Shown here one piece after another: positions 25,699 through 35,295 of a stretch of DNA of 45,034 bases; the stretch's first letter is position 1, and each line of letters opens with the position of its first letter. Under the pieces are notes generated by a model that searched no databases, was not told the origin of the DNA, and saw nothing but the letters and a program-made list of their open reading frames with translations. Made by a program: the position numbers and the translations under genes. This stretch comes from Lachnospiraceae bacterium UBA3641 (GTDB lineage: Bacteria > Bacillota > Clostridia > Lachnospirales > Lachnospiraceae). The stretch covers positions 1-45,034 of the forward strand of contig DFKQ01000110.1 of the NCBI GenBank assembly GCA_002373875.1, written 5' to 3'.

Positions 25699-26685
25699 TT
25701 ATAAAAGATGGCTTCGCATATCATCCGGGCTCATGTTAAGGAGATAGGCGGGAGCAACATCAAATACGGTCTTGCAGCCGCTGATACCCTCAGCATGCAT
25801 CCTGTAAGCTGCTCTCGCATAGGCAACGAGTACTGAAGAAGTGAATTCCGGATTGGAATCAAGTGTAAGCTTATATTCTATAACGTGCTTATTTTCCCTG
25901 TTCCACCCGCTGACACCGCTTCTTATGACCATACCTCCGTGAGGTATACCCTTGTGATCGCGATCGAGCTCTTCCTGTGTTATAAAGTGAACAGTGGTGT
26001 CGTAATCGGCAAAGTAATTGGGCATGGTTACGATCTCCTTCTCGATCCTTGCCTTGTCAGCTCCCTCCTTTGCAACAACGAAGCACTCACGTGTGTGCTT
26101 CTGCCTTGTTGTAAGCTCGGGGTTACTTCCTGATCTGACCTCTTCAACGGCCTTCTTTACCGGAATGGTGTATTGTCTTGCATCAAGGACTCCGTCTATC
26201 CTCCTTATGGCATCCGAATGCCCCTGGCTTACGCCCTTGCCCCAGAAGGTATAATCCCTGCCCTCGGGAAGGATGGCGAGGGCATAGGCCCGGTTAAGTG
26301 AGAACATACCGGGGTCCCAGCCTACCGAGATCATGGCTACATGACCGCCGGCCCTGGCTGCGGCGTCAACATTGGCAAAATGCTCCGGAATGCGGGCATG
26401 TGTGTCGAATGAATCTATAACATTGAAATCCTTAGCGTATTTCGGTGTCATCTCGGGAAGATCGGTCGCACTTCCTCCGCATATTATAAGAACATCAACA
26501 TCATCCTTGTGTGCGAGTATATCATTTACCGAATAAACGGGAACCGTGCTCGTAAGAATGCTGACAGTGGACGGATCGCGCCTTGTAAAGACACATGCAA
26601 GCTCCATATCGTCATTCTGCTTTACGGCACATTCTATACCGCGTCCAAGGTTTCCGTAGCCTAAAATACCAATCCTTATGCTCAT
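25699..26685 (-). CDS. ddh: meso-Diaminopimelate D-dehydrogenase
   Basis: A 328-residue protein. ATG 26685 gives the usual start MSIRIGILGYGNLGRG, an NADP-binding Rossmann motif; AAAGGA lies upstream. Ddh makes meso-diaminopimelate from tetrahydrodipicolinate in one reductive amination step, feeding lysine and peptidoglycan synthesis. Conserved regions visible are FDTHARIPEHF, MISVGWDPGMFSLNR, FWGKGVSQGHSDAIR and the C-terminal HAEGISGCKTVFDVAPAYL. Length matches the family (about 326). Confidence 0.95.
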   Translation of the reverse strand: MSIRIGILGYGNLGRGIECAVKQNDDMELACVFTRRDPSTVSILTSTVPVYSVNDILAHKDDVDVLIICGGSATDLPEMTPKYAKDFNVIDSFDTHARIPEHFANVDAAARAGGHVAMISVGWDPGMFSLNRAYALAILPEGRDYTFWGKGVSQGHSDAIRRIDGVLDARQYTIPVKKAVEEVRSGSNPELTTRQKHTRECFVVAKEGADKARIEKEIVTMPNYFADYDTTVHFITQEELDRDHKGIPHGGMVIRSGVSGWNRENKHVIEYKLTLDSNPEFTSSVLVAYARAAYRMHAEGISGCKTVFDVAPAYLLNMSPDDMRSHLL

Positions 26686-26764
26686 AATCTCAAGTCCTTT
26701 CAATTTGTCTTTGTAATAAACTAAAGTATCCTTTCCTATTTTAATTTTCAGTGCCGTGTTTTGC

Positions 26765-26806
26765 AACCTATTTTTAAAATATAGGTTATTATGATATAAT
26801 GCCTCT
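26765..26806 (+). promoter_or_regulatory. Palindrome and extended -10 promoter giving a predicted leaderless mRNA
   Basis: The dyad AACCTAT / ATAGGTT (26765-26771 and 26781-26787) covers the weak -35 region. TGATATAAT (26792-26800) is an extended -10 box ending 6 bases before ATG 26807, which places the expected transcription start on the A of the start codon. Confidence 0.6.
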
Positions 26807-27907
26807 ATGAGATTCGTTACTTTGTTTCTGAAAACGGAAAATGTACACCTTCTTAAGGATGTGGGAATGATCCCCTACCATCTTTTTAAGGATCATGGGC
26901 TTGACTGCACCGTGGCCTGTTATAAGAACAGTGAGGAATATACCTATGCGGATGATGAGGTGAGGGGGCTTAAGCTTGACTTTGTAAAGAAGACAAGGGG
27001 CGGGATGATATTTGACGGAATCCTGTATCTGGTGCGAAATGCACGTAAGACAGATATCCTCAATATATACCATCTGAATCTGTCATCGTATTTTTATGAG
27101 ATCGTATACAGGCTGTTTAACCGGAAGGGGAAGATATACCTTAAGCTGGATATGAACCCTGCCGGCTTCATAAGCTGTTTTAAGAAGAACCCTGTGGGTA
27201 TGATCAAGAGGGCGACGATAAGACGCGCGGACATAGCCTCGGTTGAGACTACAAGGATGCTTAAGAAGCTAAAGAAGTTCTACGGTGATAAGATCGTATT
27301 TATACCAAACGGATGTTACCGCGGGAAGATGGAGGAGACGGTTCCCGCCAAGGAGCATATAATCCTGACCGTGGGGAATCTGGGGACATACGAAAAGGCG
27401 ACGGATGTACTTCTTGAGGCGTATGCGGGATATATAAAAAGATCGCCCGGTAGTGACTGGAAGCTTAAGCTTGTGGGAAGTGTTGACGAGGGCTTTAAGG
27501 ATTATATTGAGGATTATTACGCACGCTATCCGGGGATAGATAAAAGGATTACCTTTACAGGCCCCATAAGCGACAGGGCCAGGCTTGATGATGAATATGG
27601 GAGGGCAGGGATCTTTGTGCTTCCGTCTCTGAGCGAGAGCTTTGGCATTGTCCTTGTGGAGGCGGCACTTAAGGGCTGTTATCTTATAACATCGGATATG
27701 GTACCGGCAGGTTATGATATATCGGATAAGTACAGATACGGTGCCTGCGTTCCTGCCGGGAATGCTTATGAGCTGACAAGGGCCTTCATAAGAGCCTGTG
27801 ACGGCAATATGGACAGGGACGAAATGGCAGCCGGGCTTGCGGCCAGGACCGGGGCCATGTATGACTGGAATAAGATAGTTGACAGACTGTATAAAAGATT
27901 AAGCTGA
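26807..27907 (+). CDS. Glycosyltransferase family 4
   Basis: A 366-residue GT-B enzyme. The C-terminal donor-binding half is clear: ILTVGNLGTYEKATDVLLEAY, ITFTGPISDRARLDDEYGRAGIFVLPSLSESFGIVLVEAAL (the E-x7-E motif). It should transfer a sugar from an NDP donor onto a growing surface glycan in the cytosol. There is no ribosome site before ATG 26807, and the promoter predicts a leaderless transcript. The 3' end overlaps the convergent next gene by 9 bases. It is the first gene of the polysaccharide region. Confidence 0.9.
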   Translation: MRFVTLFLKTENVHLLKDVGMIPYHLFKDHGLDCTVACYKNSEEYTYADDEVRGLKLDFVKKTRGGMIFDGILYLVRNARKTDILNIYHLNLSSYFYEIVYRLFNRKGKIYLKLDMNPAGFISCFKKNPVGMIKRATIRRADIASVETTRMLKKLKKFYGDKIVFIPNGCYRGKMEETVPAKEHIILTVGNLGTYEKATDVLLEAYAGYIKRSPGSDWKLKLVGSVDEGFKDYIEDYYARYPGIDKRITFTGPISDRARLDDEYGRAGIFVLPSLSESFGIVLVEAALKGCYLITSDMVPAGYDISDKYRYGACVPAGNAYELTRAFIRACDGNMDRDEMAAGLAARTGAMYDWNKIVDRLYKRLS

Positions 27908-28756
27908 CCGTTCCCATTCGGGGATCGTAAGTGGCGCATTCTGTTTCCTTATCTTAAGCTGGAAGTAGCGTATCATCTTTTTGATATAGTCGGGGAAGTA
28001 GTCCATGACGAATTGCTTAACCTTCATCTGGCGGAGCCTGATGGTAAGCTCGGCTGCGGTGGGACCGTCTATACCGTGTGAGTTCCGTATCTTAAGTGTC
28101 TCCATATATGTATCGTAAAGCTTAAGGGAAGACACACCGTTCTTCGAAATAATGCATGTTATCACACCGGTGTCCCTGAAGAAAAAGCCCTTCTTATACA
28201 TGGACAGGAGGAAATCATAATCGGCACCTATCCTGTAGCATGTCTTGTAGGGATACCTGCTCATGAGCTCCCTGTTTATAAATGCGGACTGGTGGGAAAA
28301 GGGCATTCTCTCCTCTATCTTGTCGAAGGCCTTGCGGAACATATAGTAGCGGCCGTATTCGCACTCCACCGCATCACCGTAAAGGATGGCGGCATTGGGG
28401 TAGTTGCTCCTGTTGAAGATATCGGACAGGACAGTTGCAGAATAGAAACAGTCACCCGCGTTCATGAAGTTGATCCAGGTACCGAGGCTACGGGACACGG
28501 CCTTGTTCATTCCGTCATATATTCCGTCATCACTTTCGGATATCAGGGATACCCTTATTCCCTTCTTCTTAAACTTCTTCTTATAGTCCCTGATAAGATC
28601 AAGGGTTCCGTCATCGGAGCCCCCGTCCTGTATGATATATTCAAAATCAGAATAATCCTGTGCAAGGATGGATTTCATGGTCTTGATGATGTCCCTGCCG
28701 GGATTGCGGCATACCGTTATCACTGATACATTTGGTCTTAAGCTCTTATCTTCCAT
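27899..28756 (-). CDS. Glycosyltransferase family 2
   Basis: A 285-residue GT-A enzyme. The N-terminus (VSVITVCRNPGRDIIKTMKSI) and QDGGSDDGTLDLI are typical GT2 nucleotide-binding blocks; the metal-binding position reads NAGD rather than DxD, as in WcaA-like enzymes. It is the only gene of the polysaccharide region on the minus strand. TGATATAAT on the minus strand ends 7 bases before the ATG with no ribosome site, so this mRNA is also predicted to be leaderless or nearly so. Confidence 0.9.
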   Translation of the reverse strand: MEDKSLRPNVSVITVCRNPGRDIIKTMKSILAQDYSDFEYIIQDGGSDDGTLDLIRDYKKKFKKKGIRVSLISESDDGIYDGMNKAVSRSLGTWINFMNAGDCFYSATVLSDIFNRSNYPNAAILYGDAVECEYGRYYMFRKAFDKIEERMPFSHQSAFINRELMSRYPYKTCYRIGADYDFLLSMYKKGFFFRDTGVITCIISKNGVSSLKLYDTYMETLKIRNSHGIDGPTAAELTIRLRQMKVKQFVMDYFPDYIKKMIRYFQLKIRKQNAPLTIPEWERSA

Positions 28757-28763
28757 AAAAATG

Positions 28764-28796
28764 ATTATATCATACTTACCCGAATTGTGGTATGCT
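28764..28796. promoter_or_regulatory. Overlapping divergent promoters between two glycosyltransferase genes
   Basis: The minus strand has TGATATAAT (28764-28772) serving the gene ending at 27899. The plus strand has TGGTATGCT (28788-28796) serving the gene starting at 28825. The two -10 boxes are only 21 bases apart, so the -35 region of each promoter lies on the -10 region of the other and both cannot be occupied by polymerase at once. Confidence 0.55.
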
Positions 28797-28824
28797 AAAT
28801 ATGATCATGAGGAGGGTGCATATC

Positions 28825-29685
28825 ATGAAATCCACCGCTGTAATGGTGATCCTTAACTACAACGATATGAAGGTCACACAGAAGCTGACAAGGTCTGTCA
28901 TGGATCATGAATGTCTTGAAAGGGTCATCGTCGTTGATAATTGCTCTACCGACGGTTCCTATGAGTATTTAAGAAATGCATTCGGTAAGTCTGAGGTGGA
29001 TGTGATACAGGCGCCGTCCAACGGAGGTTATGCCACGGGCAATAACTATGGTATAAGATATGCCCTGGATCATTATTCACCCGAGTATATTTTTGTCGCT
29101 AATCCCGATATCGCGGTATCGGCAAGTACGTTGGAAACCATGATCAGGGATATGACAAATCATCGTGATTACGGGGTTATGGCGCCTCTTGTAAATCAGG
29201 GCTATAATGTCTGGAGGCTTCCCGGCTTTATCGGTATGATCGAGAGCCTCTTTCTTGTATGGTTTAATCTTGATAAGAGACACATAAAGAAGAAGCTTGC
29301 GGCTTCCGATAACCGTATAGAGGATGCGGGTGTTGTTGAAGGCTCATTCTTTATAATAAGGGCCAAGGATTATCTTGCAATAGAAGGCTTTGATGAGAGG
29401 ACATTCCTGTATGCGGAGGAGATCATTCTGGCAAAAAGGATGAAGGCAATAGGCCAGAAGGTTGGAGTCTTAACAAGGGAGAGGTATGATCATCTGCATT
29501 CGGCCAGTATTAAAAAGGCTTACGCATCATCAAAAAGGAAGGCCTTTCCCAACTTCTACGCAAGCTTTAAGGTGTATAACAAGTATTATCTTAAGACCAA
29601 TTTCATTCAGGACGGTATTTTTTGGATATGCTATGAGCTGGCATATTTTGAAAGATTCATATATGATCTGGTGAAGAGATCTTAA
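28825..29685 (+). CDS. Glycosyltransferase family 2, rhamnosyltransferase-like
   Basis: A 286-residue protein. ATG 28825 is chosen because GAGGAGGGT lies 6-7 bases upstream. GT2 blocks: VMVILNYNDMKVT, VVDNCSTDGSYEYL, NGGYATGNNYGIRYAL and the DxD-like ANPDI. FDERTFLYAEEIILAKRMK is the acceptor-site region usual in rhamnosyl- and related transferases (WbbL type). It starts a run of same-strand polysaccharide genes. Confidence 0.9.
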   Translation: MKSTAVMVILNYNDMKVTQKLTRSVMDHECLERVIVVDNCSTDGSYEYLRNAFGKSEVDVIQAPSNGGYATGNNYGIRYALDHYSPEYIFVANPDIAVSASTLETMIRDMTNHRDYGVMAPLVNQGYNVWRLPGFIGMIESLFLVWFNLDKRHIKKKLAASDNRIEDAGVVEGSFFIIRAKDYLAIEGFDERTFLYAEEIILAKRMKAIGQKVGVLTRERYDHLHSASIKKAYASSKRKAFPNFYASFKVYNKYYLKTNFIQDGIFWICYELAYFERFIYDLVKRS

Positions 29686-29715
29686 ATGAACATTAAGGAC
29701 AGACCGGTATAAAAG

Positions 29716-30435
29716 ATGATAAAGAGGAAATTAAAGGAAACAGGTTCGGTCATATACAGGAAAATATGCTATCCGTTTATTCGCATCGCCCTGGAGCTTA
29801 GAACAAACAGCATCATGGAGCAGGGCTCCTACTTAAACAAGGGATCGGTACTGGAAGGACGTAATTACATCGGTAAGAATACCTGCTTATCAAATGTGGT
29901 GGTCGGTTACGGGTCCGTGGTCAATCGTGAATGCGATCTTACCAACACCGTGATCGGGAAATATTCGTCCGTGGGATCAAGGATAAAAACTGAGCTTGGT
30001 TCTCATCCGCTTGACGGCAGACATGCCGCCCTTCATACAGCATTCTATTCAACAGCCGGGGTACACGGATATACCTATACTGATAAGGACACATACATTG
30101 ATGAGAAATATATTGATAAGGGTCGGGGTATCCAGATCGTTATAGGAAATGATGTATGGATAGGAAATAACGTCAGTATAGTCGAAGGGGTAACCATAGG
30201 AGACGGAGCGGCTGTTGCATCGGGCGCTGTGGTGACTAAGGATATTGAACCCTATGCGATATACGGCGGAGTGCCGGCCCGTAGGATAAAGGATCGTTTT
30301 GACAGGGACAGGATAGATAAGCTGCTTAAGCTAAGATGGTGGGAGATGGATGAGAAGGAGATAAAGGAGCTTGTTAAGAGCGGTGCCTTTGATGATGTTG
30401 ATAAGCTTATAAAAGTTAATTGCGAGGGGACATAA
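29716..30435 (+). CDS. Hexapeptide-repeat O-acetyltransferase (CatB/LbH type)
   Basis: A 239-residue protein. Left-handed beta-helix hexapeptides occur around residues 35-95 (YIGKNTCLSNVVVGYGSVV) and 140-190 (IVIGNDVWIGNNVSIVEGVTIGDGAAVASGAVV), ending with the standard YGGVPARRI. The central HPLDG and YTDKDTYID segment resembles acyltransferases that modify sugars of surface glycans using acetyl-CoA. It is followed with no gap by the next gene (stop at 30433-30435, start at 30436). Confidence 0.9.
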   Translation: MIKRKLKETGSVIYRKICYPFIRIALELRTNSIMEQGSYLNKGSVLEGRNYIGKNTCLSNVVVGYGSVVNRECDLTNTVIGKYSSVGSRIKTELGSHPLDGRHAALHTAFYSTAGVHGYTYTDKDTYIDEKYIDKGRGIQIVIGNDVWIGNNVSIVEGVTIGDGAAVASGAVVTKDIEPYAIYGGVPARRIKDRFDRDRIDKLLKLRWWEMDEKEIKELVKSGAFDDVDKLIKVNCEGT

Positions 30436-31593
30436 ATGAACAGAATAGCGATCGTCGTGATTGCCTATAACAGGGGGGAAGCACTGCTAAGGCTGCTTGA
30501 CTCCCTTGCGAACGCTTATTATCCCGAGGAGCTTAGTGTTCCGCTTATCATAAGTGTGGATAAGAGTGACAGCAATGAGGTGGCCGACATAGCCAATGAT
30601 TACGTGTGGCTTCACGGAGACAAATCTGTCAGGCTTCAGGAGAGGAACCTGGGCCTTAGGGAGCATGTACTTAAGTGCGGCGATATTGCACTTGAATATG
30701 ACGGTATAATAATGCTTGAGGATGATCTGTATGTATCACCTTCGTTCTATATGTATGCTCTTGCGGCCCTTAACTATAGCAGGAACGATGCCCGGATATG
30801 CGGGGTATCGCTGTACAACCACCGTCTTAATGTGCATGCGAGGGAACCCTTCGAGGCAATCGATGACGGATTTGATAATTACTATATGCAGCTTGCCTCA
30901 TCCTGGGGTCAGGCCTTTTTACCGGATATGTGGACGGGCTTTCGAAGCTGGTATGAGCTTAATAAGGATAAGGATATAGGAGCTGCTGACGTTCCCTTGA
31001 ATATTTCATCATGGTCCGACAGGTCATGGCTTAAATATTTCATCAAATATCTTATAGATAATGATGGTTACTTCTTATATCCCAGGGTTTCCTTTACCAC
31101 TAATTTCGGAGATGAAGGGACACATGCCGCGGCAGGAGTCAATGATCTTCAGGTGCCCCTTGCAGGTGTGAGAAAGTACGGCCGGATGGACCTTCATTTC
31201 TCGGATATTGACGGATCGGGCTCTGTTTATGATGCCTATTTTGAGAACCTGCGTCTTGAAGGCATGTTGCCCGAAAGTGTCAGAAATGAGGTAACGGTCG
31301 ATCTGTATGGACAGAAACAGGCTGAAGGCTATAAGAGATACGTTTTAAGCTCCGTTTCTCTTCCCTACAGGATACTGGAAACCTTCGGAAGGAGGATGCG
31401 CCCCTTGGATGCCAATATTTATTACAAGACAGAGGGCAGTGATTTCTTTCTGTATGATACACAGAAATCGGGACAGGCACCGGTGGTTGACGAAACATCA
31501 AAATATCTTTACAACTACAGGGCACTTAAGGCCAGGGAGATGACGGCCGTTCTTAAGTATCGGATAAGAAACAGGATACCGTTTATCAGGTAG
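30436..31593 (+). CDS. GT-A fold glycosyltransferase (GT2-like)
   Basis: A 385-residue protein. The N-terminal half looks like a GT-A nucleotide-sugar transferase: IAIVVIAYNRGEALLRLLDSL, an acidic metal-binding motif in IIMLEDDLYVSP, and SSWGQAFLPDMW in the acceptor region. The C-terminal 120 residues are not recognised. GAGGGGA ahead of ATG 30436 and direct abutment to the acetyltransferase indicate a shared operon. Confidence 0.82.
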   Translation: MNRIAIVVIAYNRGEALLRLLDSLANAYYPEELSVPLIISVDKSDSNEVADIANDYVWLHGDKSVRLQERNLGLREHVLKCGDIALEYDGIIMLEDDLYVSPSFYMYALAALNYSRNDARICGVSLYNHRLNVHAREPFEAIDDGFDNYYMQLASSWGQAFLPDMWTGFRSWYELNKDKDIGAADVPLNISSWSDRSWLKYFIKYLIDNDGYFLYPRVSFTTNFGDEGTHAAAGVNDLQVPLAGVRKYGRMDLHFSDIDGSGSVYDAYFENLRLEGMLPESVRNEVTVDLYGQKQAEGYKRYVLSSVSLPYRILETFGRRMRPLDANIYYKTEGSDFFLYDTQKSGQAPVVDETSKYLYNYRALKAREMTAVLKYRIRNRIPFIR

Positions 31594-31621
31594 ACGGTTT
31601 AAGGAGAACATAGCAGTATCG

Positions 31622-33496
31622 ATGTGTGGTATATTTGGCGTTATTAATAAAAAAATAGACAGGGATCTTGCGGATAAATGTGTGGACCGGATGGCCCACC
31701 GGGGTCCTGACGGAAGGGGCGTATGGCAGGAAAAGGGTACAACACTCGGGCACAGAAGGCTGGCAATCCTTGATCTGTCCGAAAACGGAACCCAGCCCAT
31801 GACGTATGATGATGGACGTTATGTGCTTGTATTTAACGGAGAGATATTCAACTTTCTGGAGATACGGGAAGAACTTAAGAACAAGGGATATGACTTTAAG
31901 AGTGATTCCGATTCGGAAGTTCTCCTGGCCTCATATAAGGAATGGAATGAGAAGTGTCTTGACCGCTTTAACGGGATGTGGGCCTTCCTGATCTGGGACA
32001 GGAAGGAAGAGAGGCTCTTTGTTTCCCGTGACAGGTTTGGTGTCAAGCCTCTTTTTTATGCGGAGCTTGGCCGCGGCGGGGAAGAGGGCAACCCGGTGGC
32101 CTTCGGGTCGGAGATGAAGGTTATAACTCCTCTGATGAAGGAAATAAGGCCGAACAGGGCTCTTGTTACCGACCAAAGCAGGATAGTATTTTACGAAGGC
32201 ACGGATGAATGCGTTATAGAAGGCATTAAACGGTTCCCCGCAGGCTCATATGCCTATGCGGATAAGAACGGAATGAAGATAACGAGGTGGTGGAACACAC
32301 TCGACAACCTTGTTAGTGTTCCGGCATCCTACGATGAACAGGTTGAGCTGTTCAGGGGTCTTTTCCTGAATGCCTGCAAGCTGAGGATGAGGAGCGATGT
32401 AACGATAGGAACGGCATTGTCGGGAGGTCTTGATTCCTCAGCGACCATATGCTCTATGGCTTACCTTGCCGGTTCTGAGCCGGACATCAGGATGAATAAG
32501 GACTGGCAGCATGCCTATGTTGCGACCTTTCCGGGAACGACCATGGATGAATCCTCCTACGCAAGGATGGTTACCGATCATCTTAAGATAGATTCCACGT
32601 TTGTTCAGATCGATCCTGCCGGAGCGATAGATAAACTGGATGACTATATATATCTTTTTGAGGATGTGTATCTTACAAGCCCCATACCTATGATGCTTCT
32701 TTACGGAGCCCTCAGGAAGGATCATACCCTTGTAACGATAGACGGGCACGGGGCCGATGAACTCTTTGGCGGTTATACCTTTGATTTTATCCATGCGTTA
32801 AGGGATGCACGAGGCAGCAGGGAACGGGATATGGTCCTTGATGCCTACATCGGGAGCTTTCCTAAGGACGGCAGCAATATGGCCCTTAAGAGCACCGGTA
32901 AGATGGCAGTGTGTCTGAATTATCTTAAGAGGTCTCTGAAGGATAAACTGAGAAGCGGACAGGAATCCTATAAGAGGGTAAGGGCAGCAGGCCATCCCGC
33001 ATATGAGGGCATGGATACCTTAAACAAGATACTGTATGCATCCTCCCATGAGACCATCCTTCCGACCCTCCTTCGTAATTACGACCGCTACAGCATGGCG
33101 AACGGAGTGGAGATAAGGATGCCCTTCATGGACTACCGCATAGTGACTCTTGCAATGTCACTTGGCTGGAAGAGCAAGCTCCACGGCGGCTATTCCAAAT
33201 CAATAGTAAGGGATGCCATGGCCCCTTACATGCCCCGTGATATAGCCTACAGGCGTACAAAGATAGGCTTCAATACTCCGATAGTGGAGTGGATGAAGGG
33301 CCCCTTAAAGGATTACTTTACGGATGTGATCTCATCATCATCCTTCAAAAGCTGTTCCCTTATAGATCCTGCATCTGCAGCATCTAAGATCACACAGGTC
33401 ATAAACGATCCGGCTGCCACATTTGCCATGGGAGAGCAGGCATGGAGTGCGCTATACCCTTACCTGTGGGAAAAGAATGTACTAAACAGATTATAA
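31622..33496 (+). CDS. asnB: Glutamine-hydrolysing asparagine synthase-like amidotransferase
   Basis: A 624-residue protein. Cys2 of MCGIFGV is the class II glutaminase nucleophile, which fixes the start; the nearest AAGGAG is unusually far upstream (15 bases). The N-terminal half has RGPDGRG and FNGEIFN. The C-terminal synthetase half carries the PP-loop LSGGLDSS. The canonical product is asparagine. Paralogues inside polysaccharide loci often amidate uronic-acid sugars instead, and the position here, between a glycosyltransferase and the flippase, makes that a real alternative. Confidence 0.88.
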   Translation: MCGIFGVINKKIDRDLADKCVDRMAHRGPDGRGVWQEKGTTLGHRRLAILDLSENGTQPMTYDDGRYVLVFNGEIFNFLEIREELKNKGYDFKSDSDSEVLLASYKEWNEKCLDRFNGMWAFLIWDRKEERLFVSRDRFGVKPLFYAELGRGGEEGNPVAFGSEMKVITPLMKEIRPNRALVTDQSRIVFYEGTDECVIEGIKRFPAGSYAYADKNGMKITRWWNTLDNLVSVPASYDEQVELFRGLFLNACKLRMRSDVTIGTALSGGLDSSATICSMAYLAGSEPDIRMNKDWQHAYVATFPGTTMDESSYARMVTDHLKIDSTFVQIDPAGAIDKLDDYIYLFEDVYLTSPIPMMLLYGALRKDHTLVTIDGHGADELFGGYTFDFIHALRDARGSRERDMVLDAYIGSFPKDGSNMALKSTGKMAVCLNYLKRSLKDKLRSGQESYKRVRAAGHPAYEGMDTLNKILYASSHETILPTLLRNYDRYSMANGVEIRMPFMDYRIVTLAMSLGWKSKLHGGYSKSIVRDAMAPYMPRDIAYRRTKIGFNTPIVEWMKGPLKDYFTDVISSSSFKSCSLIDPASAASKITQVINDPAATFAMGEQAWSALYPYLWEKNVLNRL

Positions 33497-33519
33497 GGGA
33501 GAACCGAGCGGAGAAAAAT

Positions 33520-35295
33520 ATGAGTATACTTAAGAAAATCAACTATATATTTTCTGCCAGGCAGAAGCTTCAGTCGGTCCTCCTCTGTATTGGCCTCTTT
33601 ATAGGTGCCCTCTTCGAGCTGGCGGGAGTGTCTCTTATCACCCAGCTTGTATCCATAGTCACGGATCCTGCGAAGATCCACAGCAATGAATTGCTTGCAG
33701 GTATCTATGATGCCTTTAACATGAAGGATGATCGTCAGTTCTTTCTTACACTGGTCATAGGGCTTATCATCGTCTATCTTGTTAAGAATGCATATCTTCT
33801 GTGGATCAATTATGTTCAGTATACATTCATATACAACAATCAGTTAAGGCTTTCGGGACGGCTTATAGACTGTTACCTTAAGAAACCGTATACATATCAT
33901 CTTGATAAGAACTCGGCCGAGATGGTAAGAAATGTAATGCTTGACTCCGAACGGTTCTTCCAGATGCTCTTAAGTGTGTTTCTTATGCTGTCTGAGGTCC
34001 TTATCTCGGCTCTTTTGTGCATATACCTTCTGACCGTTGACTGGTTCATCACCCTTTCCGTTGCTGTTATCCTGGGTATATTCACCGGCCTGTATCTTAT
34101 CTTATTTAAGAATAAAGCCAGGGAATACGGTAAGGAAAATCAGATATACGACGGTAAGATGCACCAGTCCATAAATCAGGCTCTCGGTGCCGTGAAGGAT
34201 ATAAAGATACTACACCGTGAGAAGTATTTCGTGGATGCCTTCTGCGGTTACGGTAAGAAGAAGATGAGGGCGGTCCGTAACAATAATGTGCTGGGGCAGG
34301 CTCCCAAGTATATCATAGAGACCGTGTGTATAGGGGCCATTCTTCTGGTCCTGGTTTATAAGTTATTCAGGGGAGAGGACTTAAGCTCCATGATAACCCA
34401 GCTGGCTGCTTTTGCACTGGCTGCCTTTAAGCTGCTTCCGTCGGTCAGCAAGATAAATAACTTCGCAAACCTGATAATATTCCTTAAGCCATCGGTAGAT
34501 CTTATTTATCGTGATATCAGGGATACCGAGGACATGAAGTCCTTCGAACTGAGTGATGCAAGCTCACAGGTGGAGGGCCTTGATGAAGCGAAGGACATTA
34601 CGGTTAAGGATCTAAGCTACCGGTATCCTCATACAGACAGGGATGTACTGAATAAGATAAACCTGAAGATACCTTTGGGTTATGCGGTAGGTATGGTAGG
34701 TCCGTCGGGGTCCGGTAAGTCAACGCTTGCCGATGTGATCCTGGGTATACTTACACCTACTGAGGGCAGTGTATGCTACGGAAGCATGAATGTTCATGAG
34801 CATCCGCTTAAGTGGTCGGGGAAGCTTGCATATATACCGCAGGCCATATATCTTGCGGATGAGACCATAAGGAATAACGTAGCCTTTGGTATTGATGACG
34901 ATAAGATCGATGAAGACAGGGTATGGGCTGCCCTTGAAGAAGCCCAGCTTAAGGATTTTGTTAAGGACCTTCCTGAAGGTCTTGATACCATGGTGGGTGA
35001 ACGAGGAGTCCGCTTGTCCGGAGGACAGAGACAGCGTATCGGTATCGCAAGAGCCCTGTATGATGATCCCGAGATCCTGGTGCTTGATGAAGCCACATCG
35101 GCCCTTGATAATGAAACGGAGACTGCGGTAATGGAAGCGATAGACTCGCTTATGGGCAGGAAGACACTTATCATTATAGCCCACAGGGTAACTACCCTAA
35201 GAAACTGCCAGCTGATATTCAAGGTTGAGGATGGCAGGGTCAGGGAAGTTAAGTATGAGGATATTGAAAATACGGGAATAGATCAGGAAATATGA
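33520..35295 (+). CDS. ABC transporter permease/ATPase, lipid-linked glycan flippase type (PglK/MsbA-like)
   Basis: A 591-residue half-transporter. ATG 33520 (CGGAGA 6 bases upstream) gives MSILKKINYIF; longer frames overlap asnB. Six membrane segments occupy about 1-325. The ATPase domain (about 370-590) has Walker A GPSGSGKST, Q-loop YIPQ, signature LSGGQ, Walker B ILVLDEATSALD and switch His IAHRVTT. In this locus it is the best candidate for flipping the lipid-linked oligosaccharide. No Wzx or Wzy homologue is present. Its stop overlaps the next start (ATGA at 35292-35295). Confidence 0.92.
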   Translation: MSILKKINYIFSARQKLQSVLLCIGLFIGALFELAGVSLITQLVSIVTDPAKIHSNELLAGIYDAFNMKDDRQFFLTLVIGLIIVYLVKNAYLLWINYVQYTFIYNNQLRLSGRLIDCYLKKPYTYHLDKNSAEMVRNVMLDSERFFQMLLSVFLMLSEVLISALLCIYLLTVDWFITLSVAVILGIFTGLYLILFKNKAREYGKENQIYDGKMHQSINQALGAVKDIKILHREKYFVDAFCGYGKKKMRAVRNNNVLGQAPKYIIETVCIGAILLVLVYKLFRGEDLSSMITQLAAFALAAFKLLPSVSKINNFANLIIFLKPSVDLIYRDIRDTEDMKSFELSDASSQVEGLDEAKDITVKDLSYRYPHTDRDVLNKINLKIPLGYAVGMVGPSGSGKSTLADVILGILTPTEGSVCYGSMNVHEHPLKWSGKLAYIPQAIYLADETIRNNVAFGIDDDKIDEDRVWAALEEAQLKDFVKDLPEGLDTMVGERGVRLSGGQRQRIGIARALYDDPEILVLDEATSALDNETETAVMEAIDSLMGRKTLIIIAHRVTTLRNCQLIFKVEDGRVREVKYEDIENTGIDQEI

